A stretch of 64,000 bases of DNA from UBA5239 sp040394635 (GTDB lineage Bacteria; Verrucomicrobiota; Lentisphaeria; Victivallales; Victivallaceae): contig JBEBRW010000015.1 in the NCBI GenBank assembly GCA_040394635.1, positions 32,746 to 96,745 on the forward strand. Direction: 5' to 3'. The notes beneath the pieces were generated by a model, which had not been told where the DNA came from, did not search any database, and saw nothing but the letters and a program-made list of their open reading frames with translations. Below, in pieces: positions 17,416 to 26,002 of this stretch. The first letter of the stretch is position 1; each line of letters begins with the position of its first letter. The position numbers were made by a program, and so were the translations under genes.

Positions 17416-18264
17416 ATGAGTGACTTTAAAATCGGCCCGTGCGCGGTGATTTATCAGGATGAATTCCTCGGCATCTGCGACGACGGCCTCCAGTTCCGCG
17501 GCGAAAGCACCAGCCAGGCCGCCACCGCCCAGCAGTTCTATGCCCAGACGGTCGACCGCACGTTGACCGCTCTTAATCCGACTGTGACCGTCGAAATCAT
17601 CCGCACCGCCCGCGCCATGCAGCTGCTTTTCGGCACCGACGGCCTGAGCCTTCAACACCTCGGCCAACGCTTCAGCACCCAAACCGCCGAACTCAAACTG
17701 ATCCCGCTGAACCCGAACGACCCCACCGGCTATCTGATTCCCTGCGCCGCCCCGGACCGCAGCTTCCAGTACCAGTTCAAATCCTCCGCGCCGCACACCG
17801 CCCGGATCGTTTTCGCCATCCTGCCCGACGCGGACGGCCAGCTGATCCGCTACATCGACGCCGCCCCCGGCCGCGCCCTGATCCCGCAATCCAGCACCAC
17901 CGACATCATCGCCCTCGAAAAATCCCTCGCCACCCACCTGGCCACCCTCCTCAGTCTAACCATAGATCAAGACATCTTCTGCGGAGAAATCCCGGAACAC
18001 AAATATGGTTGCGTGGCAGCCGTAGAAGGGCAGATAACCGGTAAGACATGGGAAACCAACATTTATCAGGCAAACGTGACTTTTTACCATCCGGAACGCA
18101 CTGGTGTCATGATGCTGATGAATTCCCTGATGGCGGAATTGCCGCAGTACGGGCTCGACTTTGCCCAGACCATCCAGTGTACCGGGCAGAGCTTTCCCGA
18201 GCCCGCCGAACGCGGCACGGTGAGCCATTTCAGCGGCCGGATCAATTTGTCAATCATTATTTGA
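17416..18264 (+). CDS. Phage tail-tube-like protein fused to a tail-terminator-like domain
   Basis: 282 residues from the ATG at 17416 (AAGGAG 6 nt upstream). Residues 1-160 look like a tail-tube beta-barrel: FKIGPCAVIYQDEFLG at the start, a series of strands, and a VEIIRTARAMQLLFG segment. Residues 165-282 form a second domain beginning with SLTIDQDIFCGEIP that is shared, by eye, with the next two gene products. Such small domains recall tail-terminator/completion proteins. The fusion of tube and terminator in one chain is unusual. Functional assignment is inference. Confidence 0.5.
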   Translation: MSDFKIGPCAVIYQDEFLGICDDGLQFRGESTSQAATAQQFYAQTVDRTLTALNPTVTVEIIRTARAMQLLFGTDGLSLQHLGQRFSTQTAELKLIPLNPNDPTGYLIPCAAPDRSFQYQFKSSAPHTARIVFAILPDADGQLIRYIDAAPGRALIPQSSTTDIIALEKSLATHLATLLSLTIDQDIFCGEIPEHKYGCVAAVEGQITGKTWETNIYQANVTFYHPERTGVMMLMNSLMAELPQYGLDFAQTIQCTGQSFPEPAERGTVSHFSGRINLSIII

Positions 18265-18272
18265 AGGAGATT

Positions 18273-18728
18273 ATGAGAATGGGAAACTTTGATGAAGCAG
18301 CGGATTTTCCGCAACAGCGCGAAAACCGCGTCACCTGCGACCTGATCGCAGTCGAAAACGCCTTGATACAACTGATTGCCGCCGAAACCGGCCTGACCGT
18401 AAATAAAGACATTTTCGCCGGGCTTCTGCCGCCGTCACTCGCCAACGGCATCGGCATCGAAATCACCGGTGACTGGCCGGGCGCGGACCTCCGCCTCCGC
18501 AATTACTACGCCAAATGCGAGGGCCGCGACAGCGATCACAACCGCCTGCGCCACCGCATGTCGCAGCTGGCCGCCCGCCTTCCGCTGCGCCGCCGCACCT
18601 CCGGCGATTTCCTCTTCACCATCGTGTCCATGGACAGCATGCTGCGTTATGACGATGAAACTTATGCGGGCATCAAAATGGCAAAAGCGGCTTTTGATAT
18701 TGAATTTCATATTGAAGTAAATCAATAA
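18273..18728 (+). CDS. Tail-terminator-like domain protein (paralogue 2)
   Basis: 151 residues from the ATG at 18273, behind AAGGAGA. After an N-terminal helix (CDLIAVENALIQLIAAETG) comes LTVNKDIFAGLLPP, then a compact alpha/beta region with DHNRLRHRMSQLAARLPL. The order and spacing match the C-terminal domain of the upstream protein and the whole of the downstream one. It lies 8 bp after the upstream stop. A role in phage-tail completion is possible but unproven. Confidence 0.5.
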   Translation: MRMGNFDEAADFPQQRENRVTCDLIAVENALIQLIAAETGLTVNKDIFAGLLPPSLANGIGIEITGDWPGADLRLRNYYAKCEGRDSDHNRLRHRMSQLAARLPLRRRTSGDFLFTIVSMDSMLRYDDETYAGIKMAKAAFDIEFHIEVNQ

Positions 18729-18743
18729 AATACGGAACAGATT

Positions 18744-19247
18744 ATGAAAAAATCAATCGAATACGATTTGGCTGCATACCGGAATCTTCCCTATGAGGCA
18801 CGCCGCGAATATCAGCAATCAATCGATATTGTCCATGTCGAACGTGCTGCGACTCAACTTTTTGCCGGTCTGGTTAACCTGCAGGTGGATCGTGATATCT
18901 TCCGTCATGCCATTCCTCCGCATCAGAAAAGCGGCTACGGGGTTCGCGTGTTCCGCATAGCACCGGGATGTGAGACCGACGTCTGCAAATTCGAACTGGC
19001 GGTCTGGGGCCGAAGCGATGATCACGACGAACTGCGGCTGAATATGTCCCGCATGGCCTTGCAGTTGCCGTTAAGCAATGAACTCATTCAAAGTAATTCG
19101 GGCAGTCCGGTTATTTTTTCGGCAATTTTCCTGACTGAACCCGTTTCATTCGCCCCAAAATACGAAAATGCCCAAGTTCAAACCGAGGGCGTGATCCTTG
19201 CCGAAGCCTGGGTACTGACCGTCCCTGAAAATTTCCTGACCTCCTGA
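18744..19247 (+). CDS. Tail-terminator-like domain protein (paralogue 3)
   Basis: 167 residues. Contains LQVDRDIFRHAIPPHQKSGYGV and SDDHDELRLNMSRMALQLPL, aligning with the two preceding gene products at the VxxDIF and RMxxxLPL motifs. It is the most AT-rich of the three, which marks the start of the AT-rich accessory stretch. Function not established. Confidence 0.5.
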   Translation: MKKSIEYDLAAYRNLPYEARREYQQSIDIVHVERAATQLFAGLVNLQVDRDIFRHAIPPHQKSGYGVRVFRIAPGCETDVCKFELAVWGRSDDHDELRLNMSRMALQLPLSNELIQSNSGSPVIFSAIFLTEPVSFAPKYENAQVQTEGVILAEAWVLTVPENFLTS

Positions 19248-19257
19248 TGGTGTAATA

Positions 19258-20007
19258 ATGGCAAATAAAAATTTGAAAGAATTGGAACAGTTATTCATCG
19301 CCTTGAAAGACCTTCAATTTGAGAAAATACTGGAAGATCTGAAAAAATTGCAATTAAACATACCAAGCAGCTTTGAACTTGCCCGCCAACTGGTTCAAGC
19401 CACCGCTACAGTGGTGATCGACCGTAATATTGCCGATGGCGAGGCCTATATTAAATATCTGAATCATACCTTGCCATATATCACGCCGTCATTGGCAACC
19501 CTGACGGTCAAAGAAGTTCGTGAACGCTGCCGGAGCAGTCACCGTTCGGTACAATTCTGGATGGGACTTAGTGATCGGTTGGCGCAGTGTGCCAAGATTC
19601 TGGAATACTGGGAAAAAGTTGAAACGATCATCAAACTGGCTAAAAGCATTACCACGCTTTTCAAACTGAAGACTGTTCCAGTGTCAACAAACGACGAGAT
19701 ACAGAAAGCCCGTGACTTGATGAAGAACATCGAAATTTCCCATGAAAAAATGAGTGCGCTACTCGACGTCCTGAAAGTTTTCAATAAATTATCGCCGAAA
19801 CTTCTCCGAAAATACATCGAGGCAACCATGAGTGCCTTCCAAAACATCAGAAAAATCATGAATACCTGCAAGGAGCACAGCGAAAAAATTCTCAAACTCC
19901 TCGACGAAATCGACCGGCTCGAAGAAGCGGCAAGAGATAACCCGAATTCAAAAAAAAGATGGGATGACAGAATTGAACATGATCCAGATTGGTTTGATAA
20001 AAAATAA
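19258..20007 (+). CDS. Helical, coiled-coil-rich hypothetical protein
   Basis: 249 residues, almost entirely helical and highly charged (KELEQLFIALKDLQFEKILEDLKKLQ; later HSEKILKLLDEIDRLEEAARDN). No signal peptide or membrane segment. A short VVIDRNI segment near residue 52 faintly echoes the VDRDIF motif of the preceding proteins. It is the last of four colinear genes. From about residue 110 onward it is duplicated in a decayed copy at 21003-21395. Function unknown. Confidence 0.6.
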   Translation: MANKNLKELEQLFIALKDLQFEKILEDLKKLQLNIPSSFELARQLVQATATVVIDRNIADGEAYIKYLNHTLPYITPSLATLTVKEVRERCRSSHRSVQFWMGLSDRLAQCAKILEYWEKVETIIKLAKSITTLFKLKTVPVSTNDEIQKARDLMKNIEISHEKMSALLDVLKVFNKLSPKLLRKYIEATMSAFQNIRKIMNTCKEHSEKILKLLDEIDRLEEAARDNPNSKKRWDDRIEHDPDWFDKK

Positions 20008-20024
20008 TCGCAAGGATTAATAAA

Positions 20025-20909
20025 TCAAGGTGATTTATTCAATAATTCATTATACCTATCAAATGTGACATGATTCGCGTAATCAAGATATTCTCCTGCT
20101 GACTTCAATGATGATTTTGCTTGCGATACGTTTCCTTCTTTATCATATATTCGAGAGAACAAAATGTATAAATTCGACGCATAACGATTAAATTTTTTAC
20201 CGTCCGTAAAATAATTCTCCGCCTGTTTGCAGTAGTCCAATGCACTAACCAAATCATTGAGTTCCAGATAACAATAGGATATGCATAATGCTGTATATCC
20301 GTGCAATACATTTTTGTGCGAATCTGAAAATTCACTAGTGAGGGATAAGTATTCACGGCTTTTTTGAAGAAGAATCAGAGCTTCTTGGTATTCTTCATTC
20401 TCATATTTGAAAATTCCAAATTTGCGGTAAAAAATCGATCGATCCAAATCATCATAATTTGATTGGTCATGTGTAAGAAGTCCTGTTTGTGCCTTATTGA
20501 AATAGTGTTCCGCCATTTCATGTGAATGAATCTTCCAATACGCCTCACCCAAATTTTCAAATGTTCGAATTTCCATGTACTGAAAGAGTCCTTTATTATT
20601 CAATTTCTCATCCATATGAAGCCATGGAATGGCTAATTCATATTGACCCATATCTAAATAATACATGCCCATACTAAGACAAACCGTTGCAGCTTTCCAA
20701 TTGTTATGATAAAAACCTTTTCCTAATAAATCGGCAGCCTGTCGAAGATATATCATATGATCTTTGTCGGTTTGTCTGACTTTATTGGTCAAGTCAAAGA
20801 GCGCTTCCATCTTCTTGACTTGCGAATTGAAATAATAATAGGAAAATCCCCATATCCCCAACGTATATACGATGCCGAAAACCAACAAATATCTGCAACT
20901 GTTTTTCAA
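20025..20909 (-). CDS. Membrane-anchored TPR protein
   Basis: 294 residues starting at TTG (20909) behind CAGGAG at 7 nt. One N-terminal membrane helix (about residues 7-27) is followed by at least five tetratricopeptide-like helix pairs, such as AATVCLSMGMYYLDMGQYELAIPW, EIRTFENLGEAYWKIHSHEMAEHYFNKA and TALCISYCYLELNDLVSALDYCKQA. It probably scaffolds a protein complex at the outer face of the inner membrane. It lies opposite the helical protein gene and separates it from its decayed copy. Confidence 0.7.
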   Translation of the reverse strand: MKNSCRYLLVFGIVYTLGIWGFSYYYFNSQVKKMEALFDLTNKVRQTDKDHMIYLRQAADLLGKGFYHNNWKAATVCLSMGMYYLDMGQYELAIPWLHMDEKLNNKGLFQYMEIRTFENLGEAYWKIHSHEMAEHYFNKAQTGLLTHDQSNYDDLDRSIFYRKFGIFKYENEEYQEALILLQKSREYLSLTSEFSDSHKNVLHGYTALCISYCYLELNDLVSALDYCKQAENYFTDGKKFNRYASNLYILFSRIYDKEGNVSQAKSSLKSAGEYLDYANHVTFDRYNELLNKSP

Positions 20910-21002
20910 AATCCTACTCCTGAATTGATATCTAATATAAAATAGCGACTATTTCGAGCATTTCAAACCACAATCGAAATAATTATCATATCTGAACTTC
21001 TG

Positions 21003-21395
21003 GAGCTATGAGAAAAGGTTAAAACGATCATCACATTGGCCAAAAAGATTCACAAACTTTATCAACTGGAAGAGGTCCCCGTGTCGCTGAACGACGAGAT
21101 ACAGAAAGCCCGCGACCTGATGAAGAACACCGAAATTTTCTATGAAAAAATGAGTACACTGCTCGACATCCTGAAAGTTTTCAATAAATTATCGCCGAAA
21201 CTTCTCCGAAAATACATCGAGGCAACCATGAGTGCCTTCCAAAACATCAGAAAAATCATGAATACCTGCAAGGAGCACAGCGAAAAAATTCTCAAACTCC
21301 TCGACGAAATCGACAGATTAGAGGAAGCAGCGAGGGATAATCCGAATTCAATAGAAAATATTACGAGGAGGTTATTACCTGAATATTTACGGTAG
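21003..21395 (+). pseudogene. Decayed partial copy of the helical protein gene at 19258-20007
   Basis: From about 21003 the sequence follows the parental gene from residue 115 on. At the first part a Trp codon of the parent (TGG) is a TGA here, so the 5' part is broken. An open frame resumes at 21036. Divergence is uneven: about 21175-21310 looks essentially identical to 19785-19920, while the flanks differ at many positions. The C-terminus also diverges after NPNS. No ribosome site is convincing. Best read as a truncated duplicate partly re-homogenised by gene conversion. Confidence 0.7.
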
Positions 21396-21601
21396 TTTAT
21401 ATAAGGCTACTATCTTTTCTGACAATTTAAGGCTGAATGGAGAAATTATGGAATATATGTAAGGACTTTCGACAGGGTGAATATCTTGTTATTTGATACA
21501 GGATGGATAAATTGGGGGAACTGGATTGATCGGGTCGGAATACCCTGGCTATAGAGTCTGACTAATTATTCAATAAGAACCTGTTAACCTGAACAAATTA
21601 T

Positions 21602-22126
21602 CTATTCTATAAGTGGATTAAAAAATCGGCTTTCAGGGACTTCCAGCTCTTCCCAAGGGGCGCGTTTCAGGGTACAGAAACCGCCCCAAATAAAAGTATA
21701 TGGTCGATCGTCTAAAGCCGGATCATCCGGTACAGTAAATGTAACTTTAATAAAATATTTGATTGGAATTAGGAAAATGGAATCAACCTCTCTTCTTATA
21801 TATTTTACGCGAATTTTAGTTCCAGGTTCCAGTACATAATATCCTTTTTCCACCACTGGAAAATCAGTTAGGAGAGATGTATTTCCCTCTAAATCAGTAA
21901 ATCTGACAAGGGGCAAGCCGCCATCAGCTTCATCGCCAATATGTTCACCGGAATAAAACTTACTACATATGGTTAAGGGTCTTTTTAATTCCAATTCGCG
22001 CAGATCGCTGAACCTTGAATCATCAATTATCCAGCTCTCCTGCGTAACAGATAATCCGACACTGCACCCGCTCATAAGCACGGCGCATAAAGCAGTTCCG
22101 AAGATCAATAAAATTTTGTGAAGCAT
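21602..22126 (-). CDS. Lipoprotein, unknown function
   Basis: About 174 residues from the ATG at 22126 (GGAG 6 nt upstream). The N-terminus is a type II signal peptide with the lipobox LMSGC. The mature part contains DGGLPLVRFTDLEG and a beta-rich remainder ending in WGGFCTLKRAPWEELEVPESRFF. No family recognised. Its signal peptide DNA is identical to that of the next gene; the mature parts are unrelated by eye. Confidence 0.65.
   Translation of the reverse strand: MLHKILLIFGTALCAVLMSGCSVGLSVTQESWIIDDSRFSDLRELELKRPLTICSKFYSGEHIGDEADGGLPLVRFTDLEGNTSLLTDFPVVEKGYYVLEPGTKIRVKYIRREVDSIFLIPIKYFIKVTFTVPDDPALDDRPYTFIWGGFCTLKRAPWEELEVPESRFFNPLIE
22063..22121. repeat. 59-bp direct repeat, copy 1
   Basis: Identical to 22682-22740. 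It encodes the hydrophobic core and lipobox of the lipoprotein signal peptide at 21602-22126. Divergence starts abruptly on both sides. Confidence 0.9.
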
Positions 22127-22139
22127 AAGGCTCTCCAAT

Positions 22140-22745
22140 TTAGCGGGGAATAGGTTTATAGGAAGGACTTGATTTGAGAATCGTTGACTTCTTGATATTA
22201 TTGATCATCTCTGAATTAAAATGTATTCTTACATTCTCGTATTCGAGCTTAAGCTCTGGAGAAGATAAATTGACAAGGTACTTGCGGGTATAAGCTGGTT
22301 CCCAAGTTTTGTTATTGATGAGATTCCACGAATCCTCATGAGACGTGTAACGATCCAGCAGATAAATGTAATAATCTATTTCTTCATAATTATCTATGTT
22401 CCATCTGATTAGAAAATTAAATCCATATTCTGCCGGGTTAATTATCAGATTGACGTAACCATGTGTAAGGGGGGAAGAAGATTCGTCCTCAAAAAGATAA
22501 GCGATGTAATGGGTCTCCCGCAAGGCTGGTATAACAAACTCGCCATTGGCATCGGTTATAGCTTTACTTTCTATATTACAATATGAGGCATCCAAGCGTA
22601 CACCAACCAGTGGATTCCCATCCACATCAGTAAGCCGTCCGTTGATTTCTCCCCAATAAGTATTTGTCCAATACATAGGAATGCACCCGCTCATAAGCAC
22701 GGCGCATAAAGCAGTTCCGAAGATCAATAAAATTTTGTGACACAT
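22140..22745 (-). CDS. Lipoprotein with carboxypeptidase-like regulatory domain
   Basis: 201 residues from the ATG at 22745 (AGAAGG 8 nt upstream; an earlier ATG at 22763 lacks a site). Lipobox LMSGC, then INGRLTDVDGNPLVGVRLDASYCNIESKAITDANGEFVIPAL, a CarboxypepD_reg-like beta-sandwich, then an unrecognised helical-rich C-terminus. Probably an outer-membrane-anchored surface protein. It lies 14 bp upstream of the other lipoprotein, so the two are likely cotranscribed. Confidence 0.7.
   Translation of the reverse strand: MCHKILLIFGTALCAVLMSGCIPMYWTNTYWGEINGRLTDVDGNPLVGVRLDASYCNIESKAITDANGEFVIPALRETHYIAYLFEDESSSPLTHGYVNLIINPAEYGFNFLIRWNIDNYEEIDYYIYLLDRYTSHEDSWNLINNKTWEPAYTRKYLVNLSSPELKLEYENVRIHFNSEMINNIKKSTILKSSPSYKPIPR
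22682..22740. repeat. 59-bp direct repeat, copy 2
   Basis: Second copy of the repeat at 22063-22121, encoding the same signal-peptide residues of the upstream lipoprotein gene. Confidence 0.9.
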
Positions 22746-22861
22746 GGTTACAAACCTTCTCATTACTTGCTAAAATATAATAGATGGTATTTGATATGAT
22801 TTCAAATGGAGAAAATGATTATTTCTGGAGTTATTTTTTCCGACGAGGAGTTCGGGACAAG

Positions 22862-22894
22862 AAAAAACCCCGGAAGCGTTGGCTTGCCGGGGTT
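22862..22894 (-). terminator. Rho-independent terminator of the Gfo/Idh gene
   Basis: On the minus strand, 8-bp arms (AACCCCGG at 22894-22887 pairing with CCGGGGTT at 22873-22866) enclose a 13-nt loop and are followed by a run of T. It lies just after the stop of the oxidoreductase gene. Confidence 0.85.
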
Positions 22895-22914
22895 GGAACG
22901 TGATGGCGAAACGG

Positions 22915-24084
22915 TTATTTTTTGACCTGGCCGTTTTCGAAGTATTCGATCGTTTCCTTCGAGAGCTGCGGGATGTCGCAGCGGTTGTTGCCGGTACGCA
23001 TCGATTTGTGACCCATCACGCCGGCGGCTACCGAGTTGCGGGCCGCGATCGGCGAGGTGTTGGTCTTGGTACCATAACGTACGAAATCCAGGAAGCTCTG
23101 GATGATGCCGACGTCGGAGCCGCCGTGGCCGCCGGCCAGTTCTTTGAGTTTGTAAATGATGTCGGGCGTTTCGCGCGGGCCGCGCTGGGTCCAGACATGC
23201 ACTTCGGCTTTGCCGTGGTCGCCGACGTTTTCCACGCGGCCGCGGGTGCCGATAAAGGTGTAGTTGCGTTCGGAGTCGGGCGTGTAATGGCACTGCATAT
23301 AGCTGGCCTGCGAGCCATTGTCAAGCTGCATCAGAATCATATTGTGGTCTTCCACGTCGATGATCGGGGAGAAGCCGGTCTGCTCCAGCGGCGGCCACTG
23401 GTTGACGTCCCATTTGGCGCAGCCGGGGGTTTCCGGGGAGCGGCGGCCGCATTTGTCGTAAACGGAGAGCATGCCCATGCCGACGACCGAGGTGGTGTAG
23501 CCGCCCATCAGCCAATGCATGACGTCGATGTCGTGAGCGCCCTTCTGCAGCAGCAGGCCGTTGGCGTTGCACTGTTCGGAGTGCCAGTCGCGGAAATAGG
23601 CGTCGCCGCCGTAGTTGATGAAGTGGCGGCACCAGCCGGCCTTGATTTCGCCGATCAGGCCGGAATCGATGACTTCCTTCATCTTCAGGACTACCGGGAA
23701 ATGGCGCATGTTGTGGCCGAGGAAGAGTTTACTGCCGGTGGACATGGCGGCTTTCAGCAACCGGTCGCAGCCTTCGATGGTGATGGCCATGGGTTTTTCC
23801 AGGTAAACGGCTTTGCCGGCTTCGAGCGCGGCCACACCCTGTTCTTCATGGCAATAGTCGGGGGTCATGATGAAAACGATGTCGAGTTCGACTTGCTTGA
23901 GCATATCCTTGTAATCGGAAAATTCCGCCATATTCGGAATTTCTTCCCTGGCCAGGACAAACGCTTCCGGATTGATATCCGCTCCGGCCACGATCTCATA
24001 GCCTTCTTCGGGTTTATGGGCCTGCCAGGCGTGTCTGCCGCGGCCGCCGACACCGATCAAACCGATCTTCAAAGTCTTCATCAT
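22915..24084 (-). CDS. Gfo/Idh/MocA-family oxidoreductase
   Basis: 389 residues. Rossmann-fold N-terminus KIGLIGVGGRGRHAWQAH, then the family EKPMAITIEGCDRLL with the catalytic-region Lys near residue 98, and the C-terminal (alpha/beta) domain with KGAHDIDVMHWLMGG. These enzymes oxidise or reduce sugars and inositols using NAD(P); the substrate cannot be read. The first ATG (24084) has AAGGA 6 nt upstream. It is divergent from an AraC regulator, which may control it, and ends at a clear terminator. Confidence 0.9.
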   Translation of the reverse strand: MMKTLKIGLIGVGGRGRHAWQAHKPEEGYEIVAGADINPEAFVLAREEIPNMAEFSDYKDMLKQVELDIVFIMTPDYCHEEQGVAALEAGKAVYLEKPMAITIEGCDRLLKAAMSTGSKLFLGHNMRHFPVVLKMKEVIDSGLIGEIKAGWCRHFINYGGDAYFRDWHSEQCNANGLLLQKGAHDIDVMHWLMGGYTTSVVGMGMLSVYDKCGRRSPETPGCAKWDVNQWPPLEQTGFSPIIDVEDHNMILMQLDNGSQASYMQCHYTPDSERNYTFIGTRGRVENVGDHGKAEVHVWTQRGPRETPDIIYKLKELAGGHGGSDVGIIQSFLDFVRYGTKTNTSPIAARNSVAAGVMGHKSMRTGNNRCDIPQLSKETIEYFENGQVKK

Positions 24085-24221
24085 CAATTTTCCTTATCTA
24101 TTTTTAAGGTTATCGTTTGAATCATGATGTTTAATGTAATAAATTAATCGCAAATATCAACTTCAAAAGATATTTTTTTAGCAAATAATAGATATGGAAA
24201 ATAAACCGGGGATGTGCAATT

Positions 24222-25013
24222 TTGCTCAAAGAAGGTCATAATAACCAGGTATTTCCGCTGGAACTGCTGGCAGCGGCGCAGGTCCGGACGGAGTCGCGGA
24301 CGGTGGTGATCGGGCGCGAAAATTACCACGAATACACCTTTGAATATATCGTCAGCGGGCGCGGCTTCCTGGAGATCAACGGTCATTCATACGAGCCGGA
24401 ACCGCAGAGCATCTACATCCTGCAGCTCGGCAGTACGCACCGCTACTGGCCAAACCGGCAGGACCCGTGGGAAAAACTGTTTTTTGCGATCAACGGCGAC
24501 ATGGTCGATTACCTGCTGCGCGCTTACCGCTTGACGGATACCTACTACATCCCCGGCGCCGCCAAATTGCTGAAGCATTTCGAGGCCATGCACCGCCTGA
24601 GTTACCACAGCGACGACATCAGTCATCAGGCCGCGGTGATCTTCCATCAATTCGTCGAGGGTGCGGCGCAGATTGTCCACGGCGAGGAACATCACATCCC
24701 GCTGGAACTGGAAAAACTCAAAGCCGAACTGGACCGCCACCTGGAACGGTCCTTCGTACTGGAAGACTATTGCCGGCAGCACGGGTTCACGGCGGCCCAC
24801 CTGATCCGCAGTTTCCGCCAATTCTTCGGCGACACGCCGTATGGATACCTGATGAACCGGCGGATCGAGCTGGCGCAGCGGCTGCTGTTGTACTCACAGT
24901 TTTCGATCAAGGAAATCGCCGGGCGGCTCTGTTTCTCGGACCAGTATTATTTCTCCAACTACTTCAAACGCAAAACAGGCATGTCGCCGCGGCAGTTCCA
25001 GAAGAATAATTAA
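24222..25013 (+). CDS. AraC-family transcriptional regulator
   Basis: 263 residues. N-terminal cupin-like sensor (EYTFEYIVSGRGFLEINGHSYEPEPQSIYIL), then two C-terminal HTH motifs, FVLEDYCRQHGFTAAHLIRSFRQFFG and FSIKEIAGRLCFSDQYYFSNYFKRKTGMSPRQF, as in AraC/XylS. The only in-frame initiator is TTG at 24222, preceded by CGGGGA; an in-frame stop lies 33 nt upstream. Probably senses a sugar and regulates the divergent oxidoreductase gene across the 137-bp gap; this is inference from position. Confidence 0.85.
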   Translation: MLKEGHNNQVFPLELLAAAQVRTESRTVVIGRENYHEYTFEYIVSGRGFLEINGHSYEPEPQSIYILQLGSTHRYWPNRQDPWEKLFFAINGDMVDYLLRAYRLTDTYYIPGAAKLLKHFEAMHRLSYHSDDISHQAAVIFHQFVEGAAQIVHGEEHHIPLELEKLKAELDRHLERSFVLEDYCRQHGFTAAHLIRSFRQFFGDTPYGYLMNRRIELAQRLLLYSQFSIKEIAGRLCFSDQYYFSNYFKRKTGMSPRQFQKNN

Positions 25014-25048
25014 CGCTGTGTGCACGTTTCAAATGACGCATTAACCTG

Positions 25049-25064
25049 GGCAGGGCGCCCTGCC
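25049..25064. repeat. 16-bp perfect GC palindrome
   Basis: GGCAGGGCGCCCTGCC is a perfect palindrome 35 bp after the AraC stop. It could fold as a short hairpin, but no T-tract follows, so it is not called a terminator. Confidence 0.5.
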
Positions 25065-25116
25065 GGATTTGCCGATTTCCGGTGCCCGATTTACCTGCCA
25101 TTCGGTTGTTTCCGGG

Positions 25117-25145
25117 TTGAATTCGCCCTTAAGTGGCTGTATAGT
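25117..25145 (+). promoter_or_regulatory. Candidate sigma-70-type promoter of the IMPase gene
   Basis: TTGAAT (25117-25122), a 17-nt spacer, TATAGT (25140-25145); the ATG follows 26 nt later. It is probably the promoter of the string of same-strand genes from the phosphatase through at least pgsA. Confidence 0.6.
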
Positions 25146-25171
25146 ATGGAATTAATTTTGGATGGACTGCT

Positions 25172-25999
25172 ATGAATTGCTGGAAGCTGGAAAAAATCGT
25201 CGCATTGATGCATGAGTGCGGGAAACTCGCCATGCAGTACTACGACAATCCCCCGATCGAGGTGAAAGACGACCTCTCCATCGTCACCGCCGCCGACAAA
25301 GCAGTCGAGCAGCGCCTGGCACAGGAATTCGACCGCCCCGATGAGGGCATTTACCTGATCGGCGAGGAAACCATCGATACCCATGGCGAGGAATACATCC
25401 AGTCCGCGCTGAACGGCTCCTGTTTCGTGGTCGACCCCATCGACGGCACCGCGCCCTATGCGCAGCAGATTCCGGTCTGGGGGATTTCCGTCGGCTTCAT
25501 GCAGCAGGGCAAGCTTACCGAAGGCGCGGTTTATTATCCGGTTTTCGACGAACTGATGATTACCGACGGTCCCGATGCGTGGCTCTATAAACAGGGCAAG
25601 CGGACGCCGTTTCCGTTTAAGGCCGCGCCGTTGAACGGCGCATGCTCGCTGGCACTCTCGCAGAGCGTCACCCGCCACGGCAAAGTGGAGCTGACCAATC
25701 ACCTGATGGTCGTCGACGCCGTGGTCGGTGTGGTTTACCGCGTCCTGAGCGGCCGGATGCTCGGCTATGTGTGCAACGCCAAGTTGTGGGACCTGGCCGG
25801 CAGTTTGCCGCTAATCGAGCGCGGCGGCTTCGTCTGCCGCAATTTCGACGGCGGCAGCCTGAGCTGCGACGCCGCCGGATCATTTGACTTTTCGCCGGGC
25901 CCCCGGCGCTGGCATTTAAAGAAAACAACCGTAATCGCGGCCAACGACGAAACCGCCGCCTACATCATTGCCGGTACCACCCCGGCCGAAGGGAAATAA
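25172..25999 (+). CDS. Inositol-monophosphatase-family phosphatase
   Basis: 275 residues. The metal-binding motifs are in order: VTAADKAVEQRL near residue 40, GEE near residue 66, DPIDGT near residue 90, and the late WDLAG near residue 208. Family members are Mg-dependent, Li-sensitive phosphatases acting on inositol phosphates, FBP, PAP or histidinol phosphate. Which substrate applies here cannot be decided. It lies 3 bp before rimO, in a run of tightly spaced genes. Confidence 0.88.
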   Translation: MNCWKLEKIVALMHECGKLAMQYYDNPPIEVKDDLSIVTAADKAVEQRLAQEFDRPDEGIYLIGEETIDTHGEEYIQSALNGSCFVVDPIDGTAPYAQQIPVWGISVGFMQQGKLTEGAVYYPVFDELMITDGPDAWLYKQGKRTPFPFKAAPLNGACSLALSQSVTRHGKVELTNHLMVVDAVVGVVYRVLSGRMLGYVCNAKLWDLAGSLPLIERGGFVCRNFDGGSLSCDAAGSFDFSPGPRRWHLKKTTVIAANDETAAYIIAGTTPAEGK

Positions 26000-26002
26000 C
26001 GC

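Noticed and set aside
21036..21395. The open frame as an independent gene
   Set aside because: The similarity to the parent begins upstream of the frame and is interrupted by a TGA; no ribosome site; treated as a decayed duplicate.
25049..25064. Palindrome after the AraC gene as a rho-independent terminator
   Set aside because: No T-tract follows on either strand.
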